From positions 1 through 52,858 of the forward strand of contig BEHY01000012.1 of assembly GCA_002898735.1 (NCBI GenBank): a DNA stretch of 52,858 nucleotides, in the 5' to 3' direction. Within the stretch, counting starts at the first letter, position 1. Every line of letters starts with the position of its first letter. The stretch is from Candidatus Thermoflexus japonica. Lineage in GTDB: Bacteria; Chloroflexota; Anaerolineae; Thermoflexales; Thermoflexaceae. Positions 16,678 through 25,112 of this stretch are shown here, one piece after another. The notes beneath the pieces were generated by a model, which saw nothing but the letters and a program-made list of their open reading frames with translations, was not told the origin of the DNA and made no database searches. The position numbers and the translations under genes are program-made.

Positions 16678-17589
16678 TTATCCCGGCCGAACGGCAACGG
16701 CGAACACCTCGCGCTCAAAAAACCAGCGGAAGGGAACCCAGTGGAACGCGATGTGACGCAGGACGCGGAAGACCCGGCCCTCCTGCCGATTCTGCGGGGG
16801 GGTGGCCAGCCAGACTTTGATCCGGCGGAATCCCGCCCGGCGCAATGCCCACCACAAACCGATGGGGCCCTGCTCATTCACGTGGACCGCCTCATTGATC
16901 GGGACGTTGAGGGCGCGCGGGTTCGGCGGATATAGATGCCCCAGCCCCTGAAGGGTGCGAACCAGCCGGACCAGCGGGTAGGCATAAGCGTCATACCAGC
17001 GGTTCGGTGCGGTATGGATCACCAGCATCCCTCCCGGTTTCAAAACCCGGTGAGCCTCCTGCAGGGCGAGGCGAAGCTCCCATGGGAAAAGGTGCTCCAC
17101 CACGTCGAACATCAACACCCGGTCGAACACCCGGCTGGCGAAGGGGAGGAACTTGGCATCTGCCTGGGCGAGGCCGGCCGGGGCCTGCAGGTCCCCGGCC
17201 CGCCGCAGGAGGTCCGCCGAGAGCCGCACGGCCGCCTCCGCGTAATCGATCCCCACCGCGCAAGCCCCCAGCCGGGCGCAATGGCGAACGATCTCCCCCC
17301 GCCCGCAGCCCACATCCAGCACGCGCATGCCGGGCCTGACCTCGGCCACCGCGAAGGCCGCCTGGAGCCTCCGGGAGAGATGCTCCCCCTGGGTGCGGAG
17401 GAATTCCTCGTAGCCCTCACAGGCGGAGAGGAAATAATCCTCCCCGTAAAGATGCGGTGGAAGGGAAGGTCCGTGGTCGGAAGACGGTTTTCGAATCAAC
17501 CCGGTTTTCGCTCCGTAAGGGAAAATAGGGGAGGGCCGGCCGGACGCCGGAGGCGGTCGACCCGCCCCTGAACGCCCTTTACCGCGCAA
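16678..17589 (-). CDS. Class I SAM-dependent methyltransferase
   Basis: A Rossmann methyltransferase with motif [16 protein letters not shown] near residue 98, acidic motif [13 protein letters not shown], motif III-like [11 protein letters not shown], and [10 protein letters not shown] followed by [16 protein letters not shown]. The first 40 residues from ATG 17589 are basic and Gly/Pro-rich; TTG 17499 is a possible shorter start. With the long start it overlaps the upstream gene by 11 bases. The substrate is unknown; UbiE/Coq5-like type-11 methyltransferases share this pattern. The long C-terminal region (after residue 190) holds [16 protein letters not shown] aromatic residues (seen as [14 protein letters not shown]). 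Confidence 0.85.
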   Translation of the reverse strand: MRGKGRSGAGRPPPASGRPSPIFPYGAKTGLIRKPSSDHGPSLPPHLYGEDYFLSACEGYEEFLRTQGEHLSRRLQAAFAVAEVRPGMRVLDVGCGRGEIVRHCARLGACAVGIDYAEAAVRLSADLLRRAGDLQAPAGLAQADAKFLPFASRVFDRVLMFDVVEHLFPWELRLALQEAHRVLKPGGMLVIHTAPNRWYDAYAYPLVRLVRTLQGLGHLYPPNPRALNVPINEAVHVNEQGPIGLWWALRRAGFRRIKVWLATPPQNRQEGRVFRVLRHIAFHWVPFRWFFEREVFAVAVRPG

Positions 17590-18268
17590 CTCCTATCCCA
17601 TTATGGTCCGCAGGCCGGCCCTGAGCAACCCGCCAGCCCGCGAAGGCCACCAGCCCCCACCCCAGCAAGTAAAGCCACCACAGGAACTCCGCGGGGCGAG
17701 CCCGGCCGATCGCCTCCAGCCCCCCGGGGAGCGCATGCAGCGCGGGGGCCATCACCGTGTAGAGCGCGATCGCCGTCCCGATCGCTCCCACCCCGACAGA
17801 CAGCCCATCCAGCTGGATCGACCATCCCGCCTCGCTTCGGCGGGCCATCCGGGCGCCCACCCCCATCATCAGCGCCGCGGCCAGCATCGGAGCCCAGACC
17901 GGCCCCCACCACGGCAGGGGGATCAGGAAGAGGAGATCCCAATCCCTTAGGGAGACCGGCCACCCGATGAATATCCGGAGCCAGACGTAATACAGAATAT
18001 CCCACAGACCCCAGGCGTAAAGGAAAAGACCCCAGCGCGCCGCGGGGGTGCGGCCGGCCAGCCAGCCCGCCGTGAACAGCATCGCCAGGGTCGCGATCTC
18101 CCGACCCAGCTCAATCGGGGTCAGCCAGTCGGGACGGACCGGCGTGTCCCGCAGCAGATCCGTGATGCCATACACCTGCCGCAAATACACCACCACCGCG
18201 CTCTCCACATACGCCATGGCGACCGTGAAGAGGCTCAGGACCAGCAGCCGCTCCTTCCACCCGGACAT
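17579..18268 (-). CDS. Conserved polytopic membrane protein
   Basis: ATG 18268 with GGAGG five bases upstream gives a 229-residue protein; the longer frame to 18460 adds non-protein-like sequence. About six hydrophobic helices are visible. The blocks AYVESAVVVYLRQVYG, LGREIATLAML, YAWGLWDILYYVWLR and DLLFLIPLPWWGPVWAP look conserved and resemble a family of unknown function seen in Chloroflexota. Aromatic residues and polar loops around PWWGP suggest a functional site. It is the first gene of a probable three-gene unit with the methyltransferase and the FAD oxidoreductase. Confidence 0.7.
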   Translation of the reverse strand: MSGWKERLLVLSLFTVAMAYVESAVVVYLRQVYGITDLLRDTPVRPDWLTPIELGREIATLAMLFTAGWLAGRTPAARWGLFLYAWGLWDILYYVWLRIFIGWPVSLRDWDLLFLIPLPWWGPVWAPMLAAALMMGVGARMARRSEAGWSIQLDGLSVGVGAIGTAIALYTVMAPALHALPGGLEAIGRARPAEFLWWLYLLGWGLVAFAGWRVAQGRPADHNGIGVAR

Positions 18269-18330
18269 CGTCGCCTCCGTATTAAGGGTTAAGCGCGGGA
18301 ATGGCGCAGCTGGCTCCCCCGAGGGTTTTC

Positions 18331-18360
18331 CCTCCCCATGGCCCCAGCGGCCTGGGGAGG
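18331..18360 (-). terminator. GC-rich stem-loop between GT4 and membrane-protein genes
   Basis: cctcccca (18331-18338) pairs with tggggagg (18353-18360). A competing hairpin ccccag-cggc-ctgggg (18342-18357) is also possible. It sits between genes read leftward, after the GT4 stop, and has no U-tract. Confidence 0.4.
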
Positions 18361-18511
18361 AGGGAGGATCCATCCCTTTTCTTCCCCCGATCCCGCGGGC
18401 ATCGATCCTGGCTGGAAAGAGGATCGGGCAGGAAGATCGCGGTTGAAGTGGTAAACCCACGGATACAGGATACAGAACCCGATGTCAAGATCAGAGGGCT
18501 TCCCGTAAGGC

Positions 18512-19627
18512 TCATGGAGGGCCCAACCATTCGCGGAGCGATCCCCAGATCGTCCGCGCGCATGCCTCCCAGGAGAACCGTTTCCGGTTCGCATGGCCCC
18601 GGGCGATCAGCTCGGCGCGAAAACCCGGATCCCGGGCGAGCCGGTCCAGGGCCTCCACCCAGGGATCCGGATCATCGGGAGGGAGAAGGAGGGCGCCCTC
18701 CCCTGCCACCTCCCGCAGGCTCCCGTTCGGGGTGCAGAGGACCGGCACTCCACATGCCTGGGCTTCGAGAACGGGGAAACCGAACCCCTCATACAGCGAC
18801 GGAAGCAGAAAAGCTTCCGCCTGGCTGAGCAGCGCGCCCCGGCTTTCATCATCCACGTAGCCGGTCAGGATCAGGCGACCTGACCAGATCGGATCCCGGC
18901 GCAGGCGCTCGAAGACCGGATCGGGCCATCCGGGCCTGCCGACGATCACGACCTGGCCCGCCCATCCCCCGGCCATCCGGCGGGCGATGATCCGCAGGAT
19001 CAGGCTGAAGTTCTTCCGGGGATGGATCGTTCCCACCGAGATCACATACGGCCGTTGAATCCCGAAACGGCGAAGGATGGGTTCTGGATCCGTGGGGATC
19101 GGCGGGGGATCGTAACCGGGATAGGCCACCACGATTTTCTCCGGGCGGATCCGATAAAAGCGAACGAGATCCATCATCGTCGCCTGCGAATCGGCGAACA
19201 CCACGCGGGCGACCGTGGCGCTCCAGCGGGTGGAGAGATCCAGATAAAGCCGCTGAAACAGCGGATGGGTCCGGGGGAAATACCGGTAGCCCAGATCGTG
19301 GACCGTGACGGCGCTCGGCGGGTGATAAAGGGGAATCACATGCGCGGGGACGAAGAGCGCCGCCGGCGGGTGACGGAGCATCTCCCCGGAGAGACGCAGA
19401 TGGGTCCACAGCCGGGGAAAGGGGAGGATCCGATGTTCCACCCATGGAGAGCGCGGGAAAAGCCCCGGCGGAGGAGGATCCCGGAAATACAACCGGAGAC
19501 GCACGCCTTCCGCCTCCGCCAGGGGGATGAGGGCTCGAACGACGGCCCGAGCGTAGCGTTCGACCCCGGTGGGTTGGGCCAGCGTGGTCCGGCTCGCATC
19601 GATGCCAAGGATCCGCTCCCGAGCCAT
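18512..19627 (-). CDS. Glycosyltransferase family 4
   Basis: The 371-residue protein has the two-domain GT-B layout. The N-terminal domain begins ILGIDASRTTLAQPTGVERYAR and contains AVTVHDLGYRYFP. The C-terminal Glycos_transf_1 domain has YVISVGTIHPRKNFSLILR and PSLYEGFGFPVLEAQACGVPVL followed by PNGSLREVAGEGALL, with the E-x7-E donor site. It should transfer a nucleotide sugar (often mannose-like) onto a glycan. It lies with other surface-polysaccharide genes but is separated from the downstream operon by about 240 bases. Confidence 0.92.
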   Translation of the reverse strand: MARERILGIDASRTTLAQPTGVERYARAVVRALIPLAEAEGVRLRLYFRDPPPPGLFPRSPWVEHRILPFPRLWTHLRLSGEMLRHPPAALFVPAHVIPLYHPPSAVTVHDLGYRYFPRTHPLFQRLYLDLSTRWSATVARVVFADSQATMMDLVRFYRIRPEKIVVAYPGYDPPPIPTDPEPILRRFGIQRPYVISVGTIHPRKNFSLILRIIARRMAGGWAGQVVIVGRPGWPDPVFERLRRDPIWSGRLILTGYVDDESRGALLSQAEAFLLPSLYEGFGFPVLEAQACGVPVLCTPNGSLREVAGEGALLLPPDDPDPWVEALDRLARDPGFRAELIARGHANRKRFSWEACARTIWGSLREWLGPP

Positions 19628-19647
19628 CTCCCGCGCTCAGACGGAGA

Positions 19648-19701
19648 ATGCTTCCGGATGGGAAGGCCATCCCCATGTGCGACCTCCCCATCCGGAAGCA
19701 T
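19648..19701 (-). terminator. 15-bp perfect stem-loop at the end of the catabolic block
   Basis: atgcttccggatggg (19648-19662) pairs perfectly with cccatccggaagcat (19687-19701) across a 24-nt loop. It lies 15 bases after the alcohol dehydrogenase stop and before the GT4 start. The place suits a terminator of the leftward block, without a U-tract. Confidence 0.55.
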
Positions 19702-19715
19702 AACACAGGTTCCGA

Positions 19716-20846
19716 TCACGCGAACCGCACCACCTGACGCACCACCTCCCCTCGCGCCAGCGCGTCGAAGCCTTCGTTGATCTCCTCCAGCCGGATCATC
19801 CGGCTGAGGAGCAGGTCCACGGGCAACATCCCGGCCTGATAGAGCGTTAGGAAACGCGGAAGATCCCGGCGGGGAACGGCGGAGCCCATATAGGAGCCTT
19901 TAATGGTTCGCTCCTCCCCCACGATGCCCACCGCTGGCACGCTGAACATGCGGCTCGGATGCGGCAGGCCGATGGTGATCGTGGTGCCACCCCGTCGGGT
20001 GGCCTGGTAAGCCTGGGCCAGGACCCGCTCGTTGCCGACGCTCTCGAAGGCATAGTGGGCACCGCCCCCCGTGAGATCCCGGATGGCGGCGACCGGATCG
20101 GTCTCCTGTGCGTTCACCCCGTGGGTCGCCCCCGCCTTCCGGGCCAGCTCCAGCTTCTCGGGCCGGATATCCACGGCGATGATCGGATAGGCACCCGCGA
20201 GGCGCGCGCCCATCACAACGCTGAGCCCGACCCCACCCAATCCGAAAACCGCCACGCTCATCCCGGGCTCCACCCGCGCCGTGTTCACCACCGCGCCCAC
20301 GCCGGTCATCACCGCGCAGCCGAACAGGGCGGCTTTCTCCAGCGGGATCTCCGGATCGACGCGGATCAGGGATTCCTGGGCCGCGACGGTGAACCGGGAG
20401 AAGGCCGAGACCCCGAGATGATGGTGAAGCGGCTCCCCGGCCGCGTTTCGGAAACGCCGCGCCCCGCTGAGCAATGTCCCCGCCCCGTTGGCCCGGTTGC
20501 CGTTCTCACACAGAACCGGGCGGCCGATGGCGCAGTAAAAACACCGGCCGCACATGGGGACGAACGAAAAGACCACATGGTCGCCGGGCTTCAGGTCGTG
20601 AACTCCCGGGCCCACCTCCCGCACGATGCCTGCCGCCTCGTGACCCAGGACCATGGGCATGGGCCGCGGCCGGGAGCCATCGATGACCGAGAGGTCCGAG
20701 TGGCAGAGGCCGGCCGCCGCGATCTCCACCAGCACCTCCCCGGGGCCCGGCCTCTCGATCTCGACTTCCTCCACCGACAGGGGGCGGGTTTCCCCATAAG
20801 GCATGGGTTTCCCCATCTCGTAGAGGACCGCCGCCTGGGTTTTCAT
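19716..20846 (-). CDS. Zinc-dependent alcohol dehydrogenase (MDR family)
   Basis: The 376-residue medium-chain dehydrogenase resembles class III-like and aryl-alcohol dehydrogenases. Catalytic zinc ligands are C48 (GLCHSDLS), H69/E70 (LGHEAAG) and the Cys in LFGCAVMTGVGAV. Structural zinc ligands are C99, C102, C105 and C113. The NAD(P) motif is VAVFGLGGVGLSVV, followed by IIAVDIRPEKLELA, where the Asp suggests NAD. ATG 20846 lies six bases after GGAGG; the adjacent ATG 20849 is also possible. With the aldehyde dehydrogenase upstream it could oxidise an alcohol to an acid in two steps, or disproportionate aldehydes. Confidence 0.92.
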   Translation of the reverse strand: MKTQAAVLYEMGKPMPYGETRPLSVEEVEIERPGPGEVLVEIAAAGLCHSDLSVIDGSRPRPMPMVLGHEAAGIVREVGPGVHDLKPGDHVVFSFVPMCGRCFYCAIGRPVLCENGNRANGAGTLLSGARRFRNAAGEPLHHHLGVSAFSRFTVAAQESLIRVDPEIPLEKAALFGCAVMTGVGAVVNTARVEPGMSVAVFGLGGVGLSVVMGARLAGAYPIIAVDIRPEKLELARKAGATHGVNAQETDPVAAIRDLTGGGAHYAFESVGNERVLAQAYQATRRGGTTITIGLPHPSRMFSVPAVGIVGEERTIKGSYMGSAVPRRDLPRFLTLYQAGMLPVDLLLSRMIRLEEINEGFDALARGEVVRQVVRFA

Positions 20847-20877
20847 CATCCGCCTCCGCATTGGAATATCGCCCAAT

Positions 20878-20912
20878 GGCCAGGATGGCTGACGGAGGCA
20901 ACCATCCTGGCC
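20878..20912 (-). terminator. 11-bp perfect stem-loop between ALDH and ADH genes
   Basis: ggccaggatgg (20878-20888) pairs perfectly with ccatcctggcc (20902-20912) around a 13-nt loop. In leftward transcription it follows the aldehyde dehydrogenase and precedes the alcohol dehydrogenase by about 30 bases. It may reduce read-through or stabilise the upstream transcript. Confidence 0.5.
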
Positions 20913-20997
20913 TTGAAGAATCTTGGTGTGGGGGGGGCAGGCCACCTCCGGCGGCATGCCCTCCGCGAAAGCTCCGCCAGAAAAAGCGCCACGGAGG

Positions 20998-22452
20998 CTA
21001 TGGGGCGGGACGGATGACCACCATATGGACGTTGGTCATCTCCTCGATGGCGTAACGCACGCCCTCCCGCCCCAGGCCGCTGCCCTTCACGCCCCCATAA
21101 GGCATGTGATCCGCCCGGAAGCTCGGCGTGTCGTTGATGATGATCCCGCCGAAATCCAGCCCCTGGATGGCACGCAGCACGCGGTTGATATCCCGGGTGA
21201 ACACCGCCACCTGCAGCCCATATTCGGTGGCGTTGGCGGCCGCCAGGGCCCCCTCGAAATCCTCCGCGTCCAGCACCGAGGCCACCGGCCCGAACACCTC
21301 CTCCCGCACCACACGCATCTCCGGCCGCACCCGGATCAGCACGGTGGGCCACACCACCGGCCCCTCCCGCCGGGCACCCGTGACCGCCTCGGCGCCGCCG
21401 TGGAGGGCCTCCTGGATCCATCCCTCCACCCGCATAGCTTCCCGCTCGTCGATCAGCGGCCCGACATCCACCCGCTCGTCCAGGGGATCCCCCACCACCA
21501 TCTCCGAGGCCGCACGGCTGAAGGTCTCCACCAGCGGCTCGAAGATCCTCCGCACCCCATAGATCCGCTGAACCGAGATGCAGACCTGGCCGGAGTTGTA
21601 GAACGCCCCTACGGCCAGCCGTCGCGCCACCCAATCCAGATCCTTCACGTCATCGGCCACGATCACCGGCGTGGTGTTGCCCAGCTCGAGCGTGAGCTTC
21701 TTGATCCCCACCACCCGGGTCAGCCGATCCCCAACGGCCCGGCTTCCGGTGAAGCTCACCTTCCCGACCCCAGGATGGGCCGCCAGCCATTCGCCCACCG
21801 TGCCGCCCGGCCCGAAGATCAGGTTGAACCCTCCCGCCGGGATGCCGGCGGCTTCCAGCACCTGGGCCAGCTTCACGGCGGTCAGGGGCGTAGCGCTGGC
21901 CGGCTTCAAAACCACCGCGTTCCCTGCGGCCAGGGCCGGCGCGACCTTATGCGCCACCAGATTCAGCGGGAAGTTGAACGGAGTGATCGCGGCCACCACC
22001 CCCACCGGCCGCCGCACATAGAACCCAAAGTAACCTTCCCCGGCGGGCACCGCGTCCAGGGGGATCACCTCCCCCTCGATGCGCCGGGCTTCCTCCGCGG
22101 CGATAGTGAACGTCCAGATGGCCCGCTCCACCTCCGCGCGGGCCCATTTCAACGCCTTCCCGGCCTCGGCGGCGATCAGCCGGGCGAATTCCTCTTTCTG
22201 CTCCCGGATCCGCTCCGCCGCCCCGCGCAGGATCTCCGCCCGCCGCCAGGCGGGCAGCGCGGCCATCGCCTTCGCGCCCTCCTGGGCTGCCGCCACCGCT
22301 GCCTCCACATCCTCCCGCCGGGCCTCCGGAACGGTCCCGATCACCTCCCCCGTGTATTTATCCCGAACCGGGATCGGCGTCCCGCCGTCCACCCACTGGC
22401 CCCCGATGAACTGCTTCGCCTCCCCAAACGGAACCCGTTCGCGAACCGCCAT
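20998..22452 (-). CDS. Aldehyde dehydrogenase (NAD(P)-dependent)
   Basis: ATG 22452 follows AGGAGG at six bases and gives 484 residues, the usual family length; an in-frame ATG at 22488 is less likely. Family signatures include GVVAAITPFNFPLNLVAHK, VSFTGSRAVGDRL, LTLELGNTTPVIV (general base Glu) and NSGQVCISVQRIYG (nucleophile Cys near residue 290), then EVFGPVASV and INDTPSFRADHMPYGGVKGS. It is close to succinate-semialdehyde/lactaldehyde-type enzymes in layout. It converts an aldehyde to the acid in the cytoplasm, and its place in the transporter block suggests it acts on a breakdown product of the imported compound. Confidence 0.94.
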   Translation of the reverse strand: MAVRERVPFGEAKQFIGGQWVDGGTPIPVRDKYTGEVIGTVPEARREDVEAAVAAAQEGAKAMAALPAWRRAEILRGAAERIREQKEEFARLIAAEAGKALKWARAEVERAIWTFTIAAEEARRIEGEVIPLDAVPAGEGYFGFYVRRPVGVVAAITPFNFPLNLVAHKVAPALAAGNAVVLKPASATPLTAVKLAQVLEAAGIPAGGFNLIFGPGGTVGEWLAAHPGVGKVSFTGSRAVGDRLTRVVGIKKLTLELGNTTPVIVADDVKDLDWVARRLAVGAFYNSGQVCISVQRIYGVRRIFEPLVETFSRAASEMVVGDPLDERVDVGPLIDEREAMRVEGWIQEALHGGAEAVTGARREGPVVWPTVLIRVRPEMRVVREEVFGPVASVLDAEDFEGALAAANATEYGLQVAVFTRDINRVLRAIQGLDFGGIIINDTPSFRADHMPYGGVKGSGLGREGVRYAIEEMTNVHMVVIRPAP

Positions 22453-22566
22453 GGGGAACCTCCTGTTCAGGCTGATATCGCCCCTCATTCAAATGCAAGT
22501 CGGGCAGGTCTGATCGAATTCCCGCCCATCTCCCAGATTACCACGAGTCCCGCCCCCTCACCCCTC

Positions 22567-23697
22567 TCAAAAGACCCCCACTTCCGGCGGCGGGGTGATG
22601 GCCTCGCCCCGGAACGTCCAGATCGGATCCAGGATCCGGAAGGGGTAATCGGGATGGGCTTTGGTCTCGCCCCACACGACATCCGCCACCACCTGATGGT
22701 CCTCCCGGCGCAGGACGATCCAGCCCATGGGGGCCTCGTAGCCAATGCCCTCCAGATAGGGGATGAGCGCCTCCGGCTCCAGGGTGCCGGCCCGACGGAT
22801 CGCCGCGGCCAGCAAACGGAGGCCCAGGTAAGCGTTCTGGGCGTTGTAGCTGGGGTAGCAGCCGTAACGCTGGAAATAAGCGGCCATGAAGCGCCGGTTC
22901 TCCGGCGTCTCCGGCCACCGGAACCAGTAACGGGTTCCCACCCACAGCCCCTCCGGCATCCCATCGCCCAGGGCCTCCAGCACTTCCAGGGCCGCCCCCA
23001 GCTCCATGAAGACCTTGCAGCGCGCGAACAGCCCCATGGCCTTCCCCTGCTGGATCAGGCGCACCAGGTCCCCGCCCCACGAGGAGATCCAGAGCGCCTC
23101 CGCCCCGGAGCGCATCGCCCGCCGGATCCATGGGGTGAGATCTTCCGCTCCGGGCGGATGGAAAATCCCTTCCGGGAGCAGCTCGACCTCCGGCTTGAGC
23201 TCTCGCAGAAACCGGGAGAAATACGCCCACGAGAAATAGCCGAAGGAGTAGTCCGGCCCCAGGGTGGTCCAGGCGACATAGGGCAAGGGGGCCACCAGAA
23301 GGGCTCCCGCCCGGGCGTTCTGGGCGACGTTGATGCTGCAGCGGAAGACATAGGGGTTGAAGAGCTCCCCGGTGATCCGGGGGCTGGCCGCGTGGGTAAC
23401 CATGAGGATACAGCCCAGCTCGGGGAGAAGGGGAACAACCGCTTCCGCCACAGCGCTGGAATCGATGCCGATTAGCAGGCGGACGCCGGCCTCCCGCACC
23501 AGGCGCCGGACGGTCTCCACCGCGTGCTCCGGGCTCTTCTCATCCTCGATGAGCAGCTCCACCGGCTGGCCCAGGAGGCCGCCGGCGGCGTTGATTTCCT
23601 CCGCAGCCAGCTCGAGGCCTCGCCGGGCGGAGGCCCCATAGGCGGCCGCCGCCCCGGAGAGAGCATACAGAGCGCCGACGCGGATCGGCCGATCCAT
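22567..23697 (-). CDS. LivK/AmiC-type periplasmic-binding fold protein lacking a signal peptide
   Basis: The 376-residue protein starts MDRPIRVGALYALSGA, exactly where the mature part of a branched-chain amino-acid binding protein would start. It continues with RRGLELAAEEINAAGGLLG, PVELLIEDEKSPEHAVE and the usual type-I fold. Its ATG overlaps the stop of the ATPase gene before it (ATGA), so there is no room for an exported start without entering another gene. It is probably cytoplasmic, like the amide sensor AmiC, and may report the intracellular ligand. The in-frame C-terminus IWTFRGEAITPPPEVGVF is intact. An export route that does not need a signal cannot be ruled out. Confidence 0.85.
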   Translation of the reverse strand: MDRPIRVGALYALSGAAAAYGASARRGLELAAEEINAAGGLLGQPVELLIEDEKSPEHAVETVRRLVREAGVRLLIGIDSSAVAEAVVPLLPELGCILMVTHAASPRITGELFNPYVFRCSINVAQNARAGALLVAPLPYVAWTTLGPDYSFGYFSWAYFSRFLRELKPEVELLPEGIFHPPGAEDLTPWIRRAMRSGAEALWISSWGGDLVRLIQQGKAMGLFARCKVFMELGAALEVLEALGDGMPEGLWVGTRYWFRWPETPENRRFMAAYFQRYGCYPSYNAQNAYLGLRLLAAAIRRAGTLEPEALIPYLEGIGYEAPMGWIVLRREDHQVVADVVWGETKAHPDYPFRILDPIWTFRGEAITPPPEVGVF

Positions 23698-24362
23698 CAG
23701 ATCCCTCCGATGGAGGCGTTCTCCTGCACGATCTCCCCGCGCTCGATCGTGTAAACGCGCTCCGCCAGGGCGCTGACCCGGTGGAGATCGGACTCCGCCA
23801 GCAGCACGCCCAGGCCCTCCGATCGCAACACCTGGAGGATCTCCCCGATCCGGAGCGCGAGGGCCGGCGACAGACCTTCAAAGGGCTCATCCAGGAGCAG
23901 CAACCGGGAACCGGCCATGAGCGCCCGGGCCAGGGCCACCATCTTCTGCTGACCTCCGCTCAGCTGCGCCGCCCGCCGTCCGGCCAGCTCCTGCACTTCG
24001 GGCATCAGACGGTAAATCCAGCGGAGACGATCCGGAGCCTCCCGCATCCCGATCGCCCAGGCCGGGAGCAGGAGGTTCTCCTCCACCGTGAGCGGGCCGA
24101 TCAGGCGGCGATCCTCCGGCACGTAGCCGATCCCCAGGCCTGCCCGCCGATGGGCCGGAAGACGGGTCAGGTCCTCCCCCGCAAAGCGGATCGCCCCGGA
24201 GCGGACCGGGGCCAGCCCCATGATCGCGCGCAGGGTGGTGGTCTTCCCCGCCCCGTTGCGACCCACCAGCCCGATGATCCGTCCTGCCGGCACCTCCAGG
24301 CTCACACCCCGGAGGATCGGAAAGCCTCGAAGCGAGACGTGGACGTTCTCCAGCTCCAGCAT
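23697..24362 (-). CDS. livF: Branched-chain amino acid/amide ABC transporter ATPase LivF (cassette 1)
   Basis: The 221-residue ATPase has Walker A GLVGRNGAGKTTTL near 34-46, signature LSGGQQKMVALARAL, Walker B LLLLDEPFEGLSP and the H-loop region ESDLHRVSALAERV. It is a little shorter than usual LivF (about 235). With LivG it powers the LivHM permease of the HAAT family (ABC transporters for branched-chain amino acids, amides, urea and similar). It is separated by three bases from livG and overlaps the following binding-protein gene by one base. Confidence 0.92.
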   Translation of the reverse strand: MLELENVHVSLRGFPILRGVSLEVPAGRIIGLVGRNGAGKTTTLRAIMGLAPVRSGAIRFAGEDLTRLPAHRRAGLGIGYVPEDRRLIGPLTVEENLLLPAWAIGMREAPDRLRWIYRLMPEVQELAGRRAAQLSGGQQKMVALARALMAGSRLLLLDEPFEGLSPALALRIGEILQVLRSEGLGVLLAESDLHRVSALAERVYTIERGEIVQENASIGGI

Positions 24363-24365
24363 CGC

Positions 24366-25112
24366 TCACTCCCACCCCAGCACAGCGCGCCGAACCGCGG
24401 CGTCCGCGAACAGGGTCTGGGGGTCGCCGTCCGCAACCACCCGGCCGCTGTGGAAGACCAGCACCCGCTCCGCATAGCGATAGACCACTTCCATGTCGTG
24501 CTCCACAAAGAGCGTGGTTACCCCGGAACGTCGCAGGACCTCCATCAGGACCTCCATAACCTCAAACTTATCCCGGGTGCTGACCCCGCTGGTGGGCTCA
24601 TCCATCAGGAGCACCGCTGGCCGCAGGGCCAGCGCCATGGCCACATCGAGGAGCTTGCGCCCCCCCTCCGGCAGCTCCCCCACCGGCCGCTCCGCGTGAT
24701 CCGCCAGGTTGAACGCCGCGAGGAGCTCCATCGCCTCCGCCACCTCATGCTCCCGCCGCAACGGGTTCCAGAAATCCATCCCGCGCCCGGAACGGGCGGC
24801 GATCGCCAGCAACATGTTCTCCAGAACCGTTAACCCGGGATAGAGCTGGGGGATCTGGAAGGAGCGGACGATGCCCATCCGGGTGATGGTTCGGGGCGGA
24901 AGCCCCGTGATGTCCGTCCCCCGATACAGGATCCGGCCCCGATCCGGTCGGATGTAGCCGGTGATCAGGTTGAGGAAGGTCGTCTTCCCGGCCCCGTTGG
25001 GCCCTACCAGGCCCACCCGCTCCCCGGATCGGATCTGCACGTTCACATCCTCGGCAGCCACCACCCGGCCAAAGGTCCGGGTCAGGCCCCGCGTTTCCAG
25101 GACCACGTCCAT
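24366..25112 (-). CDS. livG: Branched-chain amino acid/amide ABC transporter ATPase LivG (cassette 1)
   Basis: The 248-residue ATPase has Walker A GLVGPNGAGKTTFL, IVRSFQIPQLYPGLTVLEN (LivG-type Q-loop region), Walker B VLLMDEPTSGVS and FVEHDMEVVYRYAERV. The signature region reads ELPEGGRKLLDVAMAL rather than LSGGQ; variation here is common in some LivG branches. It overlaps the end of livM by 31 bases and precedes livF by three bases, so translation is probably coupled. Confidence 0.92.
   Translation of the reverse strand: MDVVLETRGLTRTFGRVVAAEDVNVQIRSGERVGLVGPNGAGKTTFLNLITGYIRPDRGRILYRGTDITGLPPRTITRMGIVRSFQIPQLYPGLTVLENMLLAIAARSGRGMDFWNPLRREHEVAEAMELLAAFNLADHAERPVGELPEGGRKLLDVAMALALRPAVLLMDEPTSGVSTRDKFEVMEVLMEVLRRSGVTTLFVEHDMEVVYRYAERVLVFHSGRVVADGDPQTLFADAAVRRAVLGWE

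Noticed and set aside
17497..17589. Extra N-terminal domain of the methyltransferase
   Set aside because: The first 30 residues are Gly/Pro/Arg-rich and overlap another gene; a later start (TTG 17499) explains them better, though this is not settled.
20923..23475. Plus-strand open frame of 850 codons antisense to ALDH and the binding protein
   Set aside because: Codon-phase shadow of two clear minus-strand genes; no domain match and extreme H/P/R/G composition.
24366..25112. LivG with altered ABC signature (LPEGGRK) as evidence of an inactive ATPase
   Set aside because: As I recall, some LivG branches have this form, and Walker A, Walker B and the His loop are intact.
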